DNA of 64,000 nucleotides from Tretioscincus oriximinensis (GCA_022410635.1 JAJVDF010000123.1:1806262-1870261); one strand, 5' to 3'. Counted from the first letter of the stretch, positions 51,655 to 63,808 are shown. The notes: generated from the sequence alone by a model not told the origin. Program-made: numbers and translations.

Positions 51655-52386
51655 TGTGGCAGCCCCTACCTGAGAGCCCTACTATTAGATGACCCTCACA
51701 GTCAGGGGTGCCACAATATCCACCCTGTTGCCCAAGCCAGCACCCACAACTGCTTGGAGCAACAGTACTATCCTCCGGCCTACACAAGGCCTCAGAGTTT
51801 ACCTCACGGTTGGGGCTTTATTCACAGCCCCCACCAGTAGCGTGCTTATATTTATTGTTGTTACAGAAATAAAAGAGATATTTGAACTGAAACAAATAAC
51901 AAGTTTATTATTTACAAATAAGGAAAGGAAGATTAGAATAATAAGGCTTCGGCTTTTATAAAGAAAGCCTGACTCAAGCACAAACACCAAGCAAGAGCAA
52001 CATTAGTTTCCAGATCCTTAAAGAGACAGGCCCTGTGTCACTTTATTTGTTCGAGCCCCAAGTCAAGCCTCAACTTTGACTCCTTCAGGCCACCATACAC
52101 TTCCACCCCCCTCCTCCTGAGGCAGATCAGAAGCGGACCCCTCTGTCCACTTGCTACACCACAAGTCTCTCCGACAGAAAGGCCTCTAGCCCTGGTCAGC
52201 TTCCCTTTTATTTTCTGACCAGCCGGCTACTCGAGGCCCCATTGGCTGGCTCCTCCAGCCATGCCCCCTCCCAAACAGGGATCCAGGAAGCCACGCCCCT
52301 GCCCAGGCCTACTCTTCCCCCCTCCCTCTGGGATATCTGGTAAGTTTATAAAGGAAAAACAAACCTCTTAAATGGAGGATGCCACA
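51655..52386 (-). mobile_element. Solo LTR of a retrotransposon or endogenous retrovirus
   Basis: The element has TG...CA ends (TGTGGCAG at left, ATGCCACA at right) and is flanked by the 5-bp direct repeat GTGGG at 51650-51654 and 52387-52391. Read on the - strand it has promoter-like order: GC-rich U3, a CCAAT box (52239-52246 on +), a TATA-like AAAATAAAAG (52204-52215), then a poly(A) signal AATAAA (TTTATT at 52042-52047). No internal gag or pol sequence adjoins, so it is a recombined solo LTR. A 5-bp duplication fits Ty3/gypsy or ERV; class not determined. Confidence 0.8.
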
Positions 52387-52935
52387 GTGGGCTCCATGGG
52401 TGATAAGAGATTGAAACTTTAAAGCTGGAATATTCCATTAAAATCACTCCACTCAAAATTTTCCTAGACAGAGGGCATGACCCAATTAACAACTGTAGTG
52501 TCAATAACATTAATTCTTTTATGCAGAAAGTATTGATTATTGTAGAACGGGAAAGAGAATGCCATGAGGCAGTACACCACTGTTAACTCAGATTAATTAA
52601 TTAGTCTGTTCCTGAGCAGCTAGGCACCAAACACATCTGCACTTTGGCCACCGATTAATAATCCCTATACTTTACCTAAACTACCGGGGCATGATCTCCT
52701 GCTTGAAAACTACCTTCAAAACAATGAAAAACATTTCACTAGGGTGACTAATGCTGTAATATGCTATTGTGCTTGTGGGTATGGATGGGTCCTCCAGCCA
52801 CCCTTGTGTAAGCAGAAAATATGTTCTCTGTGGGCAGGACTGGATGCAGATTGGCTTAAAGAGCTTTTTCATTTTCAGGGCTTGGTGTGGTCCAGGCTTG
52901 CAGCTGTAATCCACAGGGCAGGGCCCCTTCCTNAG

Positions 52936-53240
52936 GCACGGATAGCTTAGTTGCTAAGGAATCCGTCTCTCGCCTGGGAGATGGGGTTTCGAAGCCCTGT
53001 GTGGGACGTGGGGAGGGNTGAGCACCTTCCTCTAGCCTGAAGCTCTAGCCAACCCAGCTATTCGAAAGCATGAATTGCAAGAAATTGCAACTGACTGCAA
53101 GTAGATACATGGGAACCACCATAGCCTGGTGGGGAAGATAGAATGTCAGCCTTCTGGCAAAATACCCTTGTAAGCCACTTTGAGTCCCTTTGAAAGGTGA
53201 GAAAAGTGGGGTATAAGAACCCAGTTCTTCTTCTTCTTCT
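52936..53240 (+). repeat. tRNA-like SINE (family B), full length
   Basis: tRNA-like head CGGATAGCTTAGTTGCTAAG with B-box-like TTTCGAAGCCC, body CTAGCCAACCCAGCTATTCG, 3' end TAAGCCACTTTGAGTCC, then a CTT microsatellite tail. It abuts a repeat-family fragment that starts near 53,245. Confidence 0.75.
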
Positions 53241-53244
53241 CTTG

Positions 53245-53530
53245 CAAGCTGGGTAGAAGAAGCTGCCCGCTGCTCAGACTAAACAGGACCTGCTCTTTTA
53301 CTTTTTACACATTTGGGCTGCTGTTGCTTCTTCCGCTACTACCAGCTTTGTGGAGCTGCTGTGCATCCAAGCTTTATTCATAAGCACTTTTCATTGTAAA
53401 AAAACTGCACAGAAAAGCAGGCAGAAATACAATTAAGAATCATAAAATAGGAAACAGAATTCCTGTCAGGGTATAGGGAAACAGGAAGCTGGCAGTTTGT
53501 TGTTGTTTAGGCCTGGAGACTTGTCTATAT
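53245..53530 (-). repeat. Unclassified interspersed repeat R1, copy 3
   Basis: Its reverse complement carries AAACTGCCAGCTTCCTGTTT, AAGCTTGGATGCACAGCAGC and the AATGTGTAAAAAGTAAAAGA block in the same order as the copies near TTPAL. Confidence 0.6.
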
Positions 53531-55194
53531 TTTTTCTCTTCTATTTTTTAGTAACTGTTAAGAGTTAAATGTGCTTGCAAATGTTAGCTAGATATGAAGT
53601 GATGTCTGCTTGTTTGTTTATTTGAAAAAGTCTTCTAACAAGGTGTTCCTCAAAGGAAGTTAAAGCTCCACCAGTTTACATACTGCTGTCAAACTCAGAA
53701 GGAACTTGAAGTTTTTGCGTAGTTATCTTGCAAGCAATGCAGCAACCAGAGGGAAATCACAGAGGGAATATTTAGTGTGGGAAAAACGCTTGAATGGTGT
53801 ATTCGCACTGGAAATTTAATATCAAGTTCAGTTCAAAAATCCAGCTGTTCCCCACTAGCCTCAGCCCCTGGAAGCCAAAGAGTTTTTTACAATGTTCTGA
53901 AGTTTGCAGATGGGATGCTCTTACACTCTCAAAATTCTGGGATTACAGACCGAAAATGCATTATCATTTGAATTAACATGGGATCCAGTATTTCCCAAAG
54001 AAACTAGTAGAGTTTTGGCAACACAGCAAAATGCAAGTATCATAGTGAGATGGGACCTTTCTGTTTTTAAACATTCTTTTTTGCAGATCTGTTGTGGATA
54101 TCTGGAGAACTATAACATAAGACTCCCAAGAAGCATGATGTCACTGTTTTTAGCCATTTTGCCTCCCACTCTGTCCTGAAATCCGATCAGACAACATGCT
54201 GTCCAATCTCTCCAAGAGGTTGCCAGTTTTGGGGTCCTAGCAAACCCAGAAGCACCCCAGGGATCAGGCACCACAGCGGTGAGGGAGATCACTATGGATC
54301 TTCTGGATTGCTGCTGGATTCTGTCAGAAGTTTTATTTTCCTGCTGCTACTTCAGCACGGGAAATTCAACATTCTGCCGAAAGCCAACAGCAGGAATGGC
54401 AGGAAATCCACAGCAATTTTCTGCACTGTTGTAGTGCCCAATTCCTGGGGATGCTTCTGGCTTCACTAGGAGCCAGAAGATTCCCAAGGATCGCCCACCC
54501 TCATTTTATGCAGGTGAAAACCTGCACAAAACAAAGATTTTATTTTTTTAAGACTCGCTGTCTGCATCCAGCTCTGCAAGCACTCTGCTCCGCTCCGGCC
54601 CGTCCTGTCAGGCTGCTTGAATTATGCTTTTCTCTTCTTCAAACCATTTGTTTTTCCCCAGTATGGACTGGGCAGTCGTGTAGAAGCAGTTTGTCTTGGT
54701 GGTATCCACTGCCACCAGTTCCCTGCATGGAAGAAATAATTCATGAAGTCAGGCAAGATACCAAAGCCAGTGGTTGCTCCTTCTCTCACTGACACCCATG
54801 TCCCCACGAGCTTAGACCCATAACTTCCCACTGCTCTTACCCCAATCCAGGAGTGTTCATCACGGTTTAAAAGTCTCTGGGGTGGTGGCAGCAGCAGCAG
54901 TGAAGAGGATGTGGCCTGCATATTTCTAAATTTTGATTTTTTAAAAAATGATCTGAATTAGGATTACTTAAGAGTGTGCACCCCAATGATGGGAACCACA
55001 CGAGAATCTCATGCAGTTTCACCAGATAGTGTGCCTGTGCGCAAGATCAAGATTTCATGCAGAGTTACACAAGGTACCCTGGGCATAGGCATTTTACCGG
55101 AAGTGACTTTGATGTCACTTCTGGTATTTGCTTCTGGGGAAATAATGCTCAGGGTGACGTCATTTCCTGTCGCACCTTACTTACTGTCACTTCC

Positions 55195-55464
55195 CAACTT
55201 CCAGAAGAGGCGGTGATAGCTAGCGGCCTGGATAGCTTTAAGACAGGATGAGACAAGTTAATAGAAGCCAAGGGTATAAACAGCTACTAGGATGGATGTC
55301 TTGATACTGCCTCTGAGATGAAGCAACAGGCAGTATTCCTAAAATGCCATTTGCAGGGTGTCGAGAACAGGTGAAGTGTTTGCCTTCTTCTATTCTAGAC
55401 TGCCCAGGTGTACTGTGTGAGACAGGATGCTGGACCAGGTGAGTTCTGGCCTGATTCCTGTCAT
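55195..55464 (+). mobile_element. CR1 LINE 3' fragment, diverged
   Basis: Matches the last part of the CR1 (CTTCCAGAAGAGGCGG through GATGCTGGACCAGGTG) with many changes and without the usual terminus. Confidence 0.7.
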
Positions 55465-58400
55465 GCCCAGGAAGTGACATCATAAAAATTCCATGCGCGA
55501 TTACCCGAGGCTTCCTGAAATTTTCGGTCTCCCTGCCTAATATTTGTCTTCTGGGAGTTCCTGTCATTGGTGTAACCACACAGCCCATTTGGCACTGCCA
55601 CGAATGGGACAAGGAAGGATGGAGCGATTTAGTCAGGGGTGGAAGTAGGTACATTTGCTCTGCCTTTTGAACCATGAGAAAACCCAGTTTGTTTCTATTT
55701 GCCATGAAACTAAGAGTAAGGTTAAAGTGAGGCCTAGTTTGAATGGCCATCTGTGTATGGAATGAAAAATGGCCATTGACCATTCATTACTATTAAGTAC
55801 TATTCCAGTATGTACTTTAAATCCATCTTCAGTCCTGTAGAAGTAGACTAATGCAAGAATAATATCTTTCCTGATTTAGTGCAGTTCTTCGGTATGTGTC
55901 AGAAAAGCACCTTAGTTGTCTCTGTCTTGTATCTGCCTGCATGGAACAGCTTCCATTCAGAATTCCCAGGTGGAATCTTTTCACAGTTGGATCCCAACTG
56001 TCAGATCATTTTAAAATAGATGCTTTGTGGGGCTCGTTGGAGAGCATGGTGCCTCTGAAATAAAAAGCCTGGAAGAAGAAATGTGGGAATAAACAGGGTT
56101 GCCGCAGATATTCATTCACCATGAAATTAGTGGTAGGTCTGCATGAGGTGGCCTAGTTTGTTTGAATGATCATTCGGGGGGTTTGGAATGAAGAATAATT
56201 GCTAGCTTATGCTTTCTTCGAAAGGTTTCTTCGGTAGTGTGAATGATTTACATCTGTTATACGACCTAGACTTTGAGGTGAGGGAGAAAAGGCATGGAAT
56301 AAATGGGTGCAAATAGTTTTGTTTTCCATAAATGATGGTCACAGTGGTGACGCTGATGCAAGAACTCAAAGGGATGTATATAGATAAGGTTGTTTTATGA
56401 AATCAAACCAGGGTTAATTGCTGTAGGATAATACACAATTAGCATTATATAAATAAGCATAATAACAGAAACAACAACTTGACTGAATAGAGGAAGGAAC
56501 ATAGGCATCATCTACATGAAAAGGAAGAATATTTTGTGTCCTTCTTCGTTCAAATCACTATTTTTTTATTTGTAAAAAAGGAGCAAAGGACAAAAAGCCT
56601 CCAAACGACTACCCAAAATATCTAAACAGCTCCTTTGAAGCTTTTAAAAAGATATTTAAGAAAATATTTGGCAAAAGAAGTGTGCTTTAAATTACTATCA
56701 ATTTATAAAAGAGTGCACTAAGGTCATCCAAGAGTAGAAGATTTTTTGGCTCCATTATAGTCTCAGCTCCAAGGAAAGGACGACCTTCTGCAGAAGCAGA
56801 TTTTTGCTCTTTTTACTAGAGGATGGAGGAACAAATGTCAGTGGCAATAATATTGTTCTCCTTGAAGGGCTCCTGCCTTTCTCAAGATCCTCTGTGACTC
56901 TGAGAGCAGAGCTATTGCTGATGGGAAGCTTGATCAAAGCCCCCTATGCAGATTTATCCGAAGTAATAAAACTAGCCTCCCCTCACCCTACCCATCAACT
57001 GTACAGTTTTTACCAGCAAATTTTAATATTGATCTCTGAAGGTGCATCCAGACATTGGGGTTTTTACACTTTCCTTATGTTAAGATAGCATGTCTGCCAC
57101 ACGGTTTGGCGACACCCATATAGCATAATGTAATGTGTGCCACCATTTTAGCTGGAACCCGCATGCATGTGTGACCACATGTGAGTGGTGCCAATTGCAC
57201 ATATTTGGATAGTTTGCACTAGTGAAATATCCGTACATGTTGCACTGGATACCGGTGAGAGACACACTCATTGTACATTCCTTCCACCACTGTCCCCGTT
57301 GTCTGGGCAACAAAACGACAATTATGTAAATTGTATGAGATAAGATTATTGTTTATGGCACAATCACCACTTGCCAACACGCTATTCCTATTTTGGTAAA
57401 TTAATGTATTGCTTATGCAGCCCTCTTTACCTATGGTAAATAAAAATTGTACTAATATGAGGTACTGATATATGTTTTCAAAGCAGCACCATTCCTTGCT
57501 GGTGTCTTTACTACACATATACATACAGTATATTTCAGCTNCTGACTGTCTTTGGTCTCCATCTTTGTGCCACCAGTATGAGATAACGGAATGTGCAGGC
57601 AGCATCTCTTGCTATTAAAATTTTGTCTGTACCTACCAAAGTAGGAAAGTGCAGCACCATCAGCTGCCTGCAGACACCAAGAGAAAAATGTAGGATCTTG
57701 TATAGATTTGGCTCTGTAGGCAAGAGAAAAATGGCAATTCTGGGCCCTACATGAAGTTTGATACTTGCTCCTGTGATGCATACAATGTTGCAAAAGACCT
57801 GAAACTGCACATGCGCCCACTCTGCACTTCTGCAGCGAGTTATTTTCAACCAGGATTTGTCCCCCTGCACGTGCATTGTGAGTATTCTCAACAGGAAGAA
57901 TTTAAGTGGCAGACAAGATAAATAACATCCATGTTCTTTTCCCCACAGTTGAGTTACCTCGGGATTTCACCTCTATATCCTGGGACTGTGCTGAGATTGC
58001 CGTGGATAGATGTAGCAACCCCAATATAATATTCGGATAATCCCCAGTTTTAGAAAATATCTGGATACTCTCAGCATGTGGCATAAAGTCAGTTACCATT
58101 TTTAGTCTCACAGACCTTCTATTTTTGTTAAGAAGCAAATCATATTTTGCTTGCACAGTTATAAGGATTACAAGTTTATCTTTTACTCAGCAGTGGGCAG
58201 CATGTGACTGCTTTAAGAGGACCTTCCTGGAATTTGTCAAAAGCTTCTGAAGAGACAGCCAATGAAAGCTTTGATGTATCTAATAGGTCATAGTGCAATT
58301 TGCCAGTACCTCCTTGACTTTAAAGGCTTTGAATGAATCTCTTATTAAGACTCTCTCCAAGACACTTATGCTCTTGTCCTTTTCTCCTTTTAGTTTAATA

Positions 58401-58920
58401 TCTTGGCTGTGCATATCTGCCAAGGACCCTCATAAAAGGAAAACTGTGAAAACAGACGTGTCATTGTTAGGCCTCTGATTTGCCTTACTTCACTTGGCGA
58501 AATGGCAATAGTTTGTTGACAAATCACATGGGAGGCACATAGGCTTCCTCAGATTTAATTTGAAGCCCTGTAAACCTCTGCCAGGCAACGCAGCGACTGA
58601 GAAGGACAAGGGTTGTATTTAGGCATGTTCAACATGTGCAGCTGCACAGGATGGCAAAATCTGGAGGGGCAGCAAAATGTAACTAGTAGTAAAAAAGATA
58701 TTGGGTTTTTTATTGCTTTTATCATTATAAAACCTGAGGTAAATTAGGGTTCTGGCATTAAAATCATATGGATGGTGCCACTTCACCTTGGCTGCAAATG
58801 CACTTGGGCTTAACGCGCGCCCCAGTGCGAAGTGGGAGCCGACCATTCCTATTTAAACAGCCTCTGAAGTGCTCAAGCGACGATCAAGACACACACCACA
58901 TTTTTTTTAATGCGTGTTAG
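55465..58920. other. Intergenic, nothing recognised
   Basis: Several reading frames over 90 codons on the - strand (57.2-57.9 kb) overlap one another in different frames and show no motif or splice structure. No repeat copy is clear. Confidence 0.4.
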
Positions 58921-58924
58921 GGGT

Positions 58925-59560
58925 GAATATGCGTTGCCGATGTTCGTTTTTGTCATTCGCGCGTCTTGAACATCGACAACGCAGATCCTGTTGTCGCCAC
59001 GTGGTGGTATATGCGGTCGGTCCAAAGTTAAGAAGGAAGGGAGGAAAAGGAGGGAGGGAGGGAAGGAAGGGTAGAAAGAAAGGGAAGGAAGGAAAGGAGG
59101 GAAAGAGAGAGGGCATCTGATGGTCGAGGTGAGGCAAGGCGGCGGCAGCAGCTAGGTGGGCAGTTGAGGAGGCGATGGTGCTGGCAGAACTACCTCACCC
59201 TCACTGCCACCGCCTCATTGCTGGGCCGCAGCCCCGGGAACTCACATCCTGGAAGACTTTTGGCTCTGGACAGACAGCTGAGGAGGTGGCAGTGCTGGAA
59301 GAATCGCCTCATTCTGTTGCTGTGGCGGGCGGAGAGGGGCGAAGGAGGCAGGCAAGGCGTCTCTGCCGGCACCACCGCCTCCTCAACAGCCCATCCAGCT
59401 TCCACTGCCTCACCTTCCCCTTTCGCCCCAATGGGAACTTCAGTGTGCATTGGATGCACGTGTCCAAATGCCTTCCTCATTTTGGTATCAAAATGAAGTG
59501 GTTTCCACTCTGTTTTAAAACTCCAATGCGAAGGCATCCCGTAAGATAGCAGCACCTATA
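58925..59560. promoter_or_regulatory. GC-rich patch with polypurine tract, possible promoter
   Basis: The patch begins with CpG-rich sequence containing a hairpin, continues with a GGAAGGA-type polypurine tract (about 59031-59112), then roughly 450 bp of GC-rich sequence. Long overlapping ORFs here are by-products of GC content. It lies about 0.5 kb upstream of the zinc-ribbon exon at 60,074. Promoter function is inferred only. Confidence 0.35.
59031..59112. repeat. Polypurine GGAAGGA tract
   Basis: About 80 bases of almost pure purine on the + strand with mirror-like GGAAGG units; H-DNA capable. Confidence 0.8.
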
Positions 59561-60073
59561 TTGAATTACCCACAATGCCTTGGCTTGTACCCAAGTGGTA
59601 GTGGATGTGGCAAACTGCAAGTATGAGAAGTGTCCACTTGAGATTCAAAATTGTTTGGAATTGGATGCTGAAGTTTAGCGGAGGAATTATGTCCAAAATA
59701 CAGGCCAGACTCGCACTTGCCTGCATTGTTAGGGACTTCAAGATTAGCTACTTGCTGCTGCCTGGCTGCTCATATGTTTAGGAGGAACCAAGTACTATCA
59801 GTCCATCTCAACGTATAACAAACGCTCTCAATCTTTTAAGTGGCAGTAGCAGGGCTTTTGGTTTGATCTTGGGGAAAGCATCTTATCCAGGGTCCCTAAC
59901 CCTGGCAGTATCTACAGCGCTTCTGATCAGTTTAAAGCAGCTTTTCTATATTCTAGCAAATGAATGAACAGAAGTGCACTTTCAGCCAACATAAAGAAGT
60001 AAACATATAATATTGATGCATCTCTATTGTTAAAAAATGTGTATTTTTTTTTCCAAATTCTTCTTCGCTACAG

Positions 60074-60262
60074 TAACTTCCAGAGCACTGGTCTGCTCAG
60101 TTTAACCTTTATAATGTCCGAGAATAGAAAGGGAACCTTTGTCAAGAAATGTCAGAAATGCCAGGCCTCCATGACCGGAGACATGCTAGATGCGCGAGGA
60201 GTATGTCCTCTTTGCAAAGCCAAGGCAAGAGAAGAGCTGCTAAAAACGCAAACCAATAAGAG
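60074..60262 (+). CDS. Candidate 5' coding exon of an unassigned small zinc-ribbon protein
   Basis: A strong pyrimidine tract and CTACAG acceptor end at 60073. The exon has 40 untranslated bases, then ATG at 60114-60116 with A at -3. It encodes 49 codons plus two bases and ends at a consensus donor (AG|GTAAGG). The product is basic: MSENRKGTFVKKCQKCQ, then VCPLCKAKAREELLKTQTNK. Four cysteines at residues 13, 16, 31 and 34 give CxxC-x14-CxxC, a zinc-ribbon or treble-clef pattern. I do not recognise the protein and see no continuation exon before 64,000. It is not PKIG, the neighbour expected from human order. The GC-rich patch at 59.1-59.56 kb could supply its first exon. Coding status is inferred from splice sites plus the ordered cysteines. 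Confidence 0.55.
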
Positions 60263-60403
60263 GTAAGGTAGACTATAATAGGAATAGGTGAAAGATTCAC
60301 TGCCATAAGAGGTAACGGTTGCATTAGCTAAGTGATTTTTAAAAAATAAACACGAAGCAGATAAATTTATCTGTATCTTTTAGTTGTTAAGGTTAGCCTA
60401 AAA

Positions 60404-60610
60404 TAGGCTGACCAGATGACTCCTTTCGGGAGGAGGAGGGTTGAAAACTCGTTTTTGGAGTGCCTCCCGTTTTTTTCTGGGGGGAAAAAAAATAAAAAAA
60501 CTTTTTGAAAAAAAATCTTTTTCTGAAAAAAAAAATTCTCAGAAAAAACTGGGAGACACCCCCAAAACAGGTTTTCAATCCCCCCCAAAAGGGGTCATCT
60601 GGTCAGTCTA
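60404..60610. mobile_element. Palindromic hAT-type MITE, copy 7
   Basis: TAGGCTGACCAGATGACT at left and GTCATCTGGTCAGTCTA at right, with the usual A/T-rich hairpin centre. No 8-bp duplication is visible. It begins 141 bp after the zinc-ribbon exon donor. Confidence 0.85.
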
Positions 60611-61069
60611 ATGGCATTAAAAACAGAGAGGTTGTAAAAGAAAAATTAAAGTTGCTATTCATCATTCCAAATACCATCGTTCAAGCTTTATTCACATTCC
60701 CATCGTGTCATATGACAACTAGTTTTGGGGACACAACAGACCACCTATGGGTTTCATAATCCTATCCAATTTTATTCCAAGATCAGACAGACAAAAAGCA
60801 AGGTGAATGAATAGCATGTACAAGTGAGCTTCAAAAAGATGAGTGAGCTGGGACAAAGATTTAATAGAAAAAGGCAATAGTTGAGCCTAGATTACATTAT
60901 CATCAGCAGATATGTCTGAAATTGCACACTTTGTGGGAATGTTGCTCGGGAGCTAAGCAATGCACAGGTTATGCTGGATCTCATATAGACATATTGTCTG
61001 TGTAATGGGGAGACTTGCCCAGTGTGTGAATGTTTGTTGCTTTCAACTGGCTGTCACACAAGGACAGAT

Positions 61070-61215
61070 ATTCTTCAGGTGCATCTGAAGAAGTAGACCT
61101 GTCTACGAAAGCTTATGCCAACCACTTTTCTCAAGTTAGTCTCAAAGTGCTGCTAGCCCCTTTGCTGGACTTTCTGCTAGACTAACACGGCTATTTCTCT
61201 GAAATTGTGCTAAAC
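61070..61215 (+). repeat. Ancient interspersed repeat R2 (best copy)
   Basis: GAAGAAGTAGACCTGTCTAC, AAGCTTATGCC, GTTAGTCTCAAAGTGCT, CCCCTTTGCTGGACTTT and GACTAACACGGCTATTTC in order. Similar repeats are abundant in other reptiles as I recall; class not known to me. Further copies are listed below. Confidence 0.6.
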
Positions 61216-61281
61216 TGTCACCTTTCATCAGTAAAGGTGAAAGGTTATGCAATTTGAACTTGGCAATTTCATATTTAGCTT

Positions 61282-61371
61282 AAAATATACTGCTCAAAAC
61301 AATTTTGGGAACACTTTAACATAACAGTGTATGTTAAAGTGTTCCCTTAATTGTTTTGAGCAGTATATTTT
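61282..61371. mobile_element. Tc1/mariner-like palindromic MITE
   Basis: An almost perfect 90-bp palindrome: AAAATATACTGCTCAAAACA on the left and its complement on the right, with arms meeting around 61322-61327. The TA-rich ends fit TA target use. It has no coding capacity. Confidence 0.8.
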
Positions 61372-62044
61372 TAGTGCCACAGCACTACAGGCTGCAACAT
61401 GTGAAGAATAAGTAATTAACACTACTATCACTCTTAAGGAACGTCCTTTGGTTATAGCCTATGACTGTCAGATTATTCAGAATGTAAAATACCTGGTTTT
61501 GAGAAATAGCTCACACTATAGGGGAGTTGATGATATTTCCTTTTTACATTTTTTAAAGTTCAGTTCGAAATTTTTGGAAAGTGTTTTTATATTACTTCAA
61601 ACCTTGGAGTTATTCCGGCTTTAATACTCCCACAATAAATCCATTTTTAATATTCTTTTCTTGCTTTCAGTCTCATGAATTTGCTGCCACATACTTCCCC
61701 AATAGTGCATGATTTATCTTCATTCCCATGCTAGCTAATGCTTTTTCTGGATTTTCCCTAAATGCAAAATAAAAATATTTTATATCATCTACAATCAATG
61801 ACTTATTGACTTGGGTACCCCCTTAATAAGATTTAGGTTTCAGTTTTGTGATGTTTATCTCATTTATTTATATGATGAAGATTCTGAGGTTCATGCATAA
61901 CTGATTTTGAATGTTAGGAAATATGCACACATTTTTTCCTTTTATGGAATTTGGGCTAGAGTAATTTGCATAGCCAGGAGAGAGATTAGGAACATGTTGC
62001 GTAGAATGAGCCGAAACAACCAATTGGCCCTGTCCCCACTGAGC

Positions 62045-62120
62045 CTTCTTCTTGACTATATCTCAGAATAGGAATGTGCCATCTGCATGTTAGTGTAGGC
62101 TATGGCAGGCCCCGAATCTG
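62045..62120 (-). repeat. Unclassified interspersed repeat R1, 3' fragment
   Basis: The reverse complement of GCCATCTGCATGTTAGTGTA and TATATCTCAGAATAGG matches the distal block of R1. Confidence 0.45.
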
Positions 62121-62963
62121 CAGTGAAGCCACAGACTATAAGCTTTGAACTTGGGGGAATGTCCCCAGATTGCCTGCCAATCAGTGGCAGCTGGTACACT
62201 TTGGGATTGGGGCCCCCGGGACCAGTGCTTTCCTAACGTCACCAAGGCTGGAGAAAGCTCCCTTCTTCCAGCCTCAGCATTGTTAGGAAAGAGTGCCAAT
62301 ACAAAATGACAGCTCAACAGAGACTGAGAGAGAGACTATAGCCCCTCCCAGGCAGACCTCTCATTGGTTCTGGGATCGGCAACCCCTTTCAGCAATTAAA
62401 AAAGCTGCCTGAAGCTTTTTGATTTGTTGGCAGCTCCTCTACGAAGGCCTGTGATTGGCCAAAGGGTCTCCATTGTTTTCTATGGAGATTTTATCATTGA
62501 TTTTAATCTCTGAGTGTTCGCCAGACCTAACAAACCCAGAGGCAAGCCATCACTGCTGCCAGTATAATTTGCATTCTGTGTAATGGGGGCATTTTTTTTT
62601 ACATGGAAGTCCCTAAAAGAAGAAGAATCTGTTTTTTTATAGCCCAACCTTCTCATCTGAAGACACTCAAAATGGCTTACAGGGTTAATTTCTGCACCAG
62701 ATTATGGTGGTACTCATGAATCTACTTGAAATGTTGATTGTAAATCTACTTTCTTTTAAATAGCGAAGTTGAGGCCACTAAAGGGCATTCACCCCTCTCC
62801 ATGGTTGACACAGGGGTTCCATGTGTCTCTCAATGACTGTGCCATTTGTGCCCCCAAAGCCTTTTATATTGGTTCTCCCACCTTACCATTGTCTACTGGC
62901 AGCCCATTTTTTTAAGACCCTGATTTGTTGGAGACTACAACATAATATCCTCCATACTACCAT

Positions 62964-63237
62964 GCTTCCCCCAAAATAAGACAGTGTCTTATAGTAATTT
63001 TTGCTCCCAAAGATGCACTATGTCTTATTTTCAGGGGATATTTTTTCATAAAGAAAAATCCACATTTATTGTTGAACAAACACATGAACAGTATTGCAGT
63101 TTCCAGCCACCAGGGGGAGCTCATCACAAACAAAAACTGCTACATCATACTTTCAGGGGGCACCTTATATTTAGCAAGTCAGGAAAACCTCCACTACGTC
63201 TTATTTTTAGGGGACGTGTCATTTGGGGGGAAACAGT
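62964..63237. mobile_element. Unclassified DNA-transposon-like repeat with CTCF-like core
   Basis: Termini TTCCCCCAAAATAAGACA and the complement of TGTCATTTGGGGGGAAA are imperfect inverted repeats. AATAAGAC or GTCTTATTTT recurs inside. CCACCAGGGGGAGC at 63107-63120 matches the CTCF core. Confidence 0.5.
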
Positions 63238-63267
63238 GTATCTGAATCTTTGATTGTCTGGTGATTT

Positions 63268-63808
63268 TTTATATATATAATTTTATTTTTTATACTGACA
63301 TACAACAAATAAGGAAAAATATACAACAAAACAAACAAATAAACAAAGAACCCACAAGAGAAACCCCACCCACCAAGCAGACATAAATGAAATAATTACA
63401 ATATCAGTCTTTGTTCAAGAAACATCTGGACGGATTCTTTCATTAATGCAATTGATGAATCATATGAACCATGGGCAATGAGCTTTTGACGTTTGATGGA
63501 CCAAACGTCTGTAATCTCTTAGTTTGCAAAATATCAAAATTCATAAAGTCAATTAGATAACTCATCCATTCCTCAATTGCCCATTTTGAACGGTCTTTCT
63601 GTCCTTTCGCCACCAAAAAATAACATTATCAATTAAAAAATTATCTTCCTGACCTAAGTTCAAAAAATTCAATTGAATTAAAGAGCCATAACTCAACTGT
63701 TTATGGGATATCTATCTATATTTGTTACATTTTTTATTTCTTCAATGAGTTTCTGCCAGAAAGACATAACATAAGGGCATTAGGCCCACATGTGTACAGA
63801 TCTCGCTC
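63268..63808 (-). mobile_element. Older L1-like LINE 3' fragment
   Basis: The 11-bp direct repeat TCTGGTGATTT (63257-63267 and 63809-63819) bounds the insert. On the - strand its first bases align with the HMW part of the zinc-knuckle domain seen at 10.9 kb, but the frame is broken. The A-rich tail lies at the left. Confidence 0.65.

Noticed and set aside
55238..55783. 181-residue - strand frame
   Set aside because: Runs antisense through a CR1 fragment and adjoining unique sequence; no motif.
57219..57891. Overlapping - strand frames of 118-128 residues
   Set aside because: Three frames overlap over the same DNA with no domain or splice evidence; perhaps an unrecognised old repeat.
59164..59555. 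Long frames in the GC-rich patch
   Set aside because: Frames of similar length on both strands reflect GC content; none has a credible motif.
62984..63253. 89-residue + strand frame
   Set aside because: Lies within a transposon-like repeat with inverted ends.
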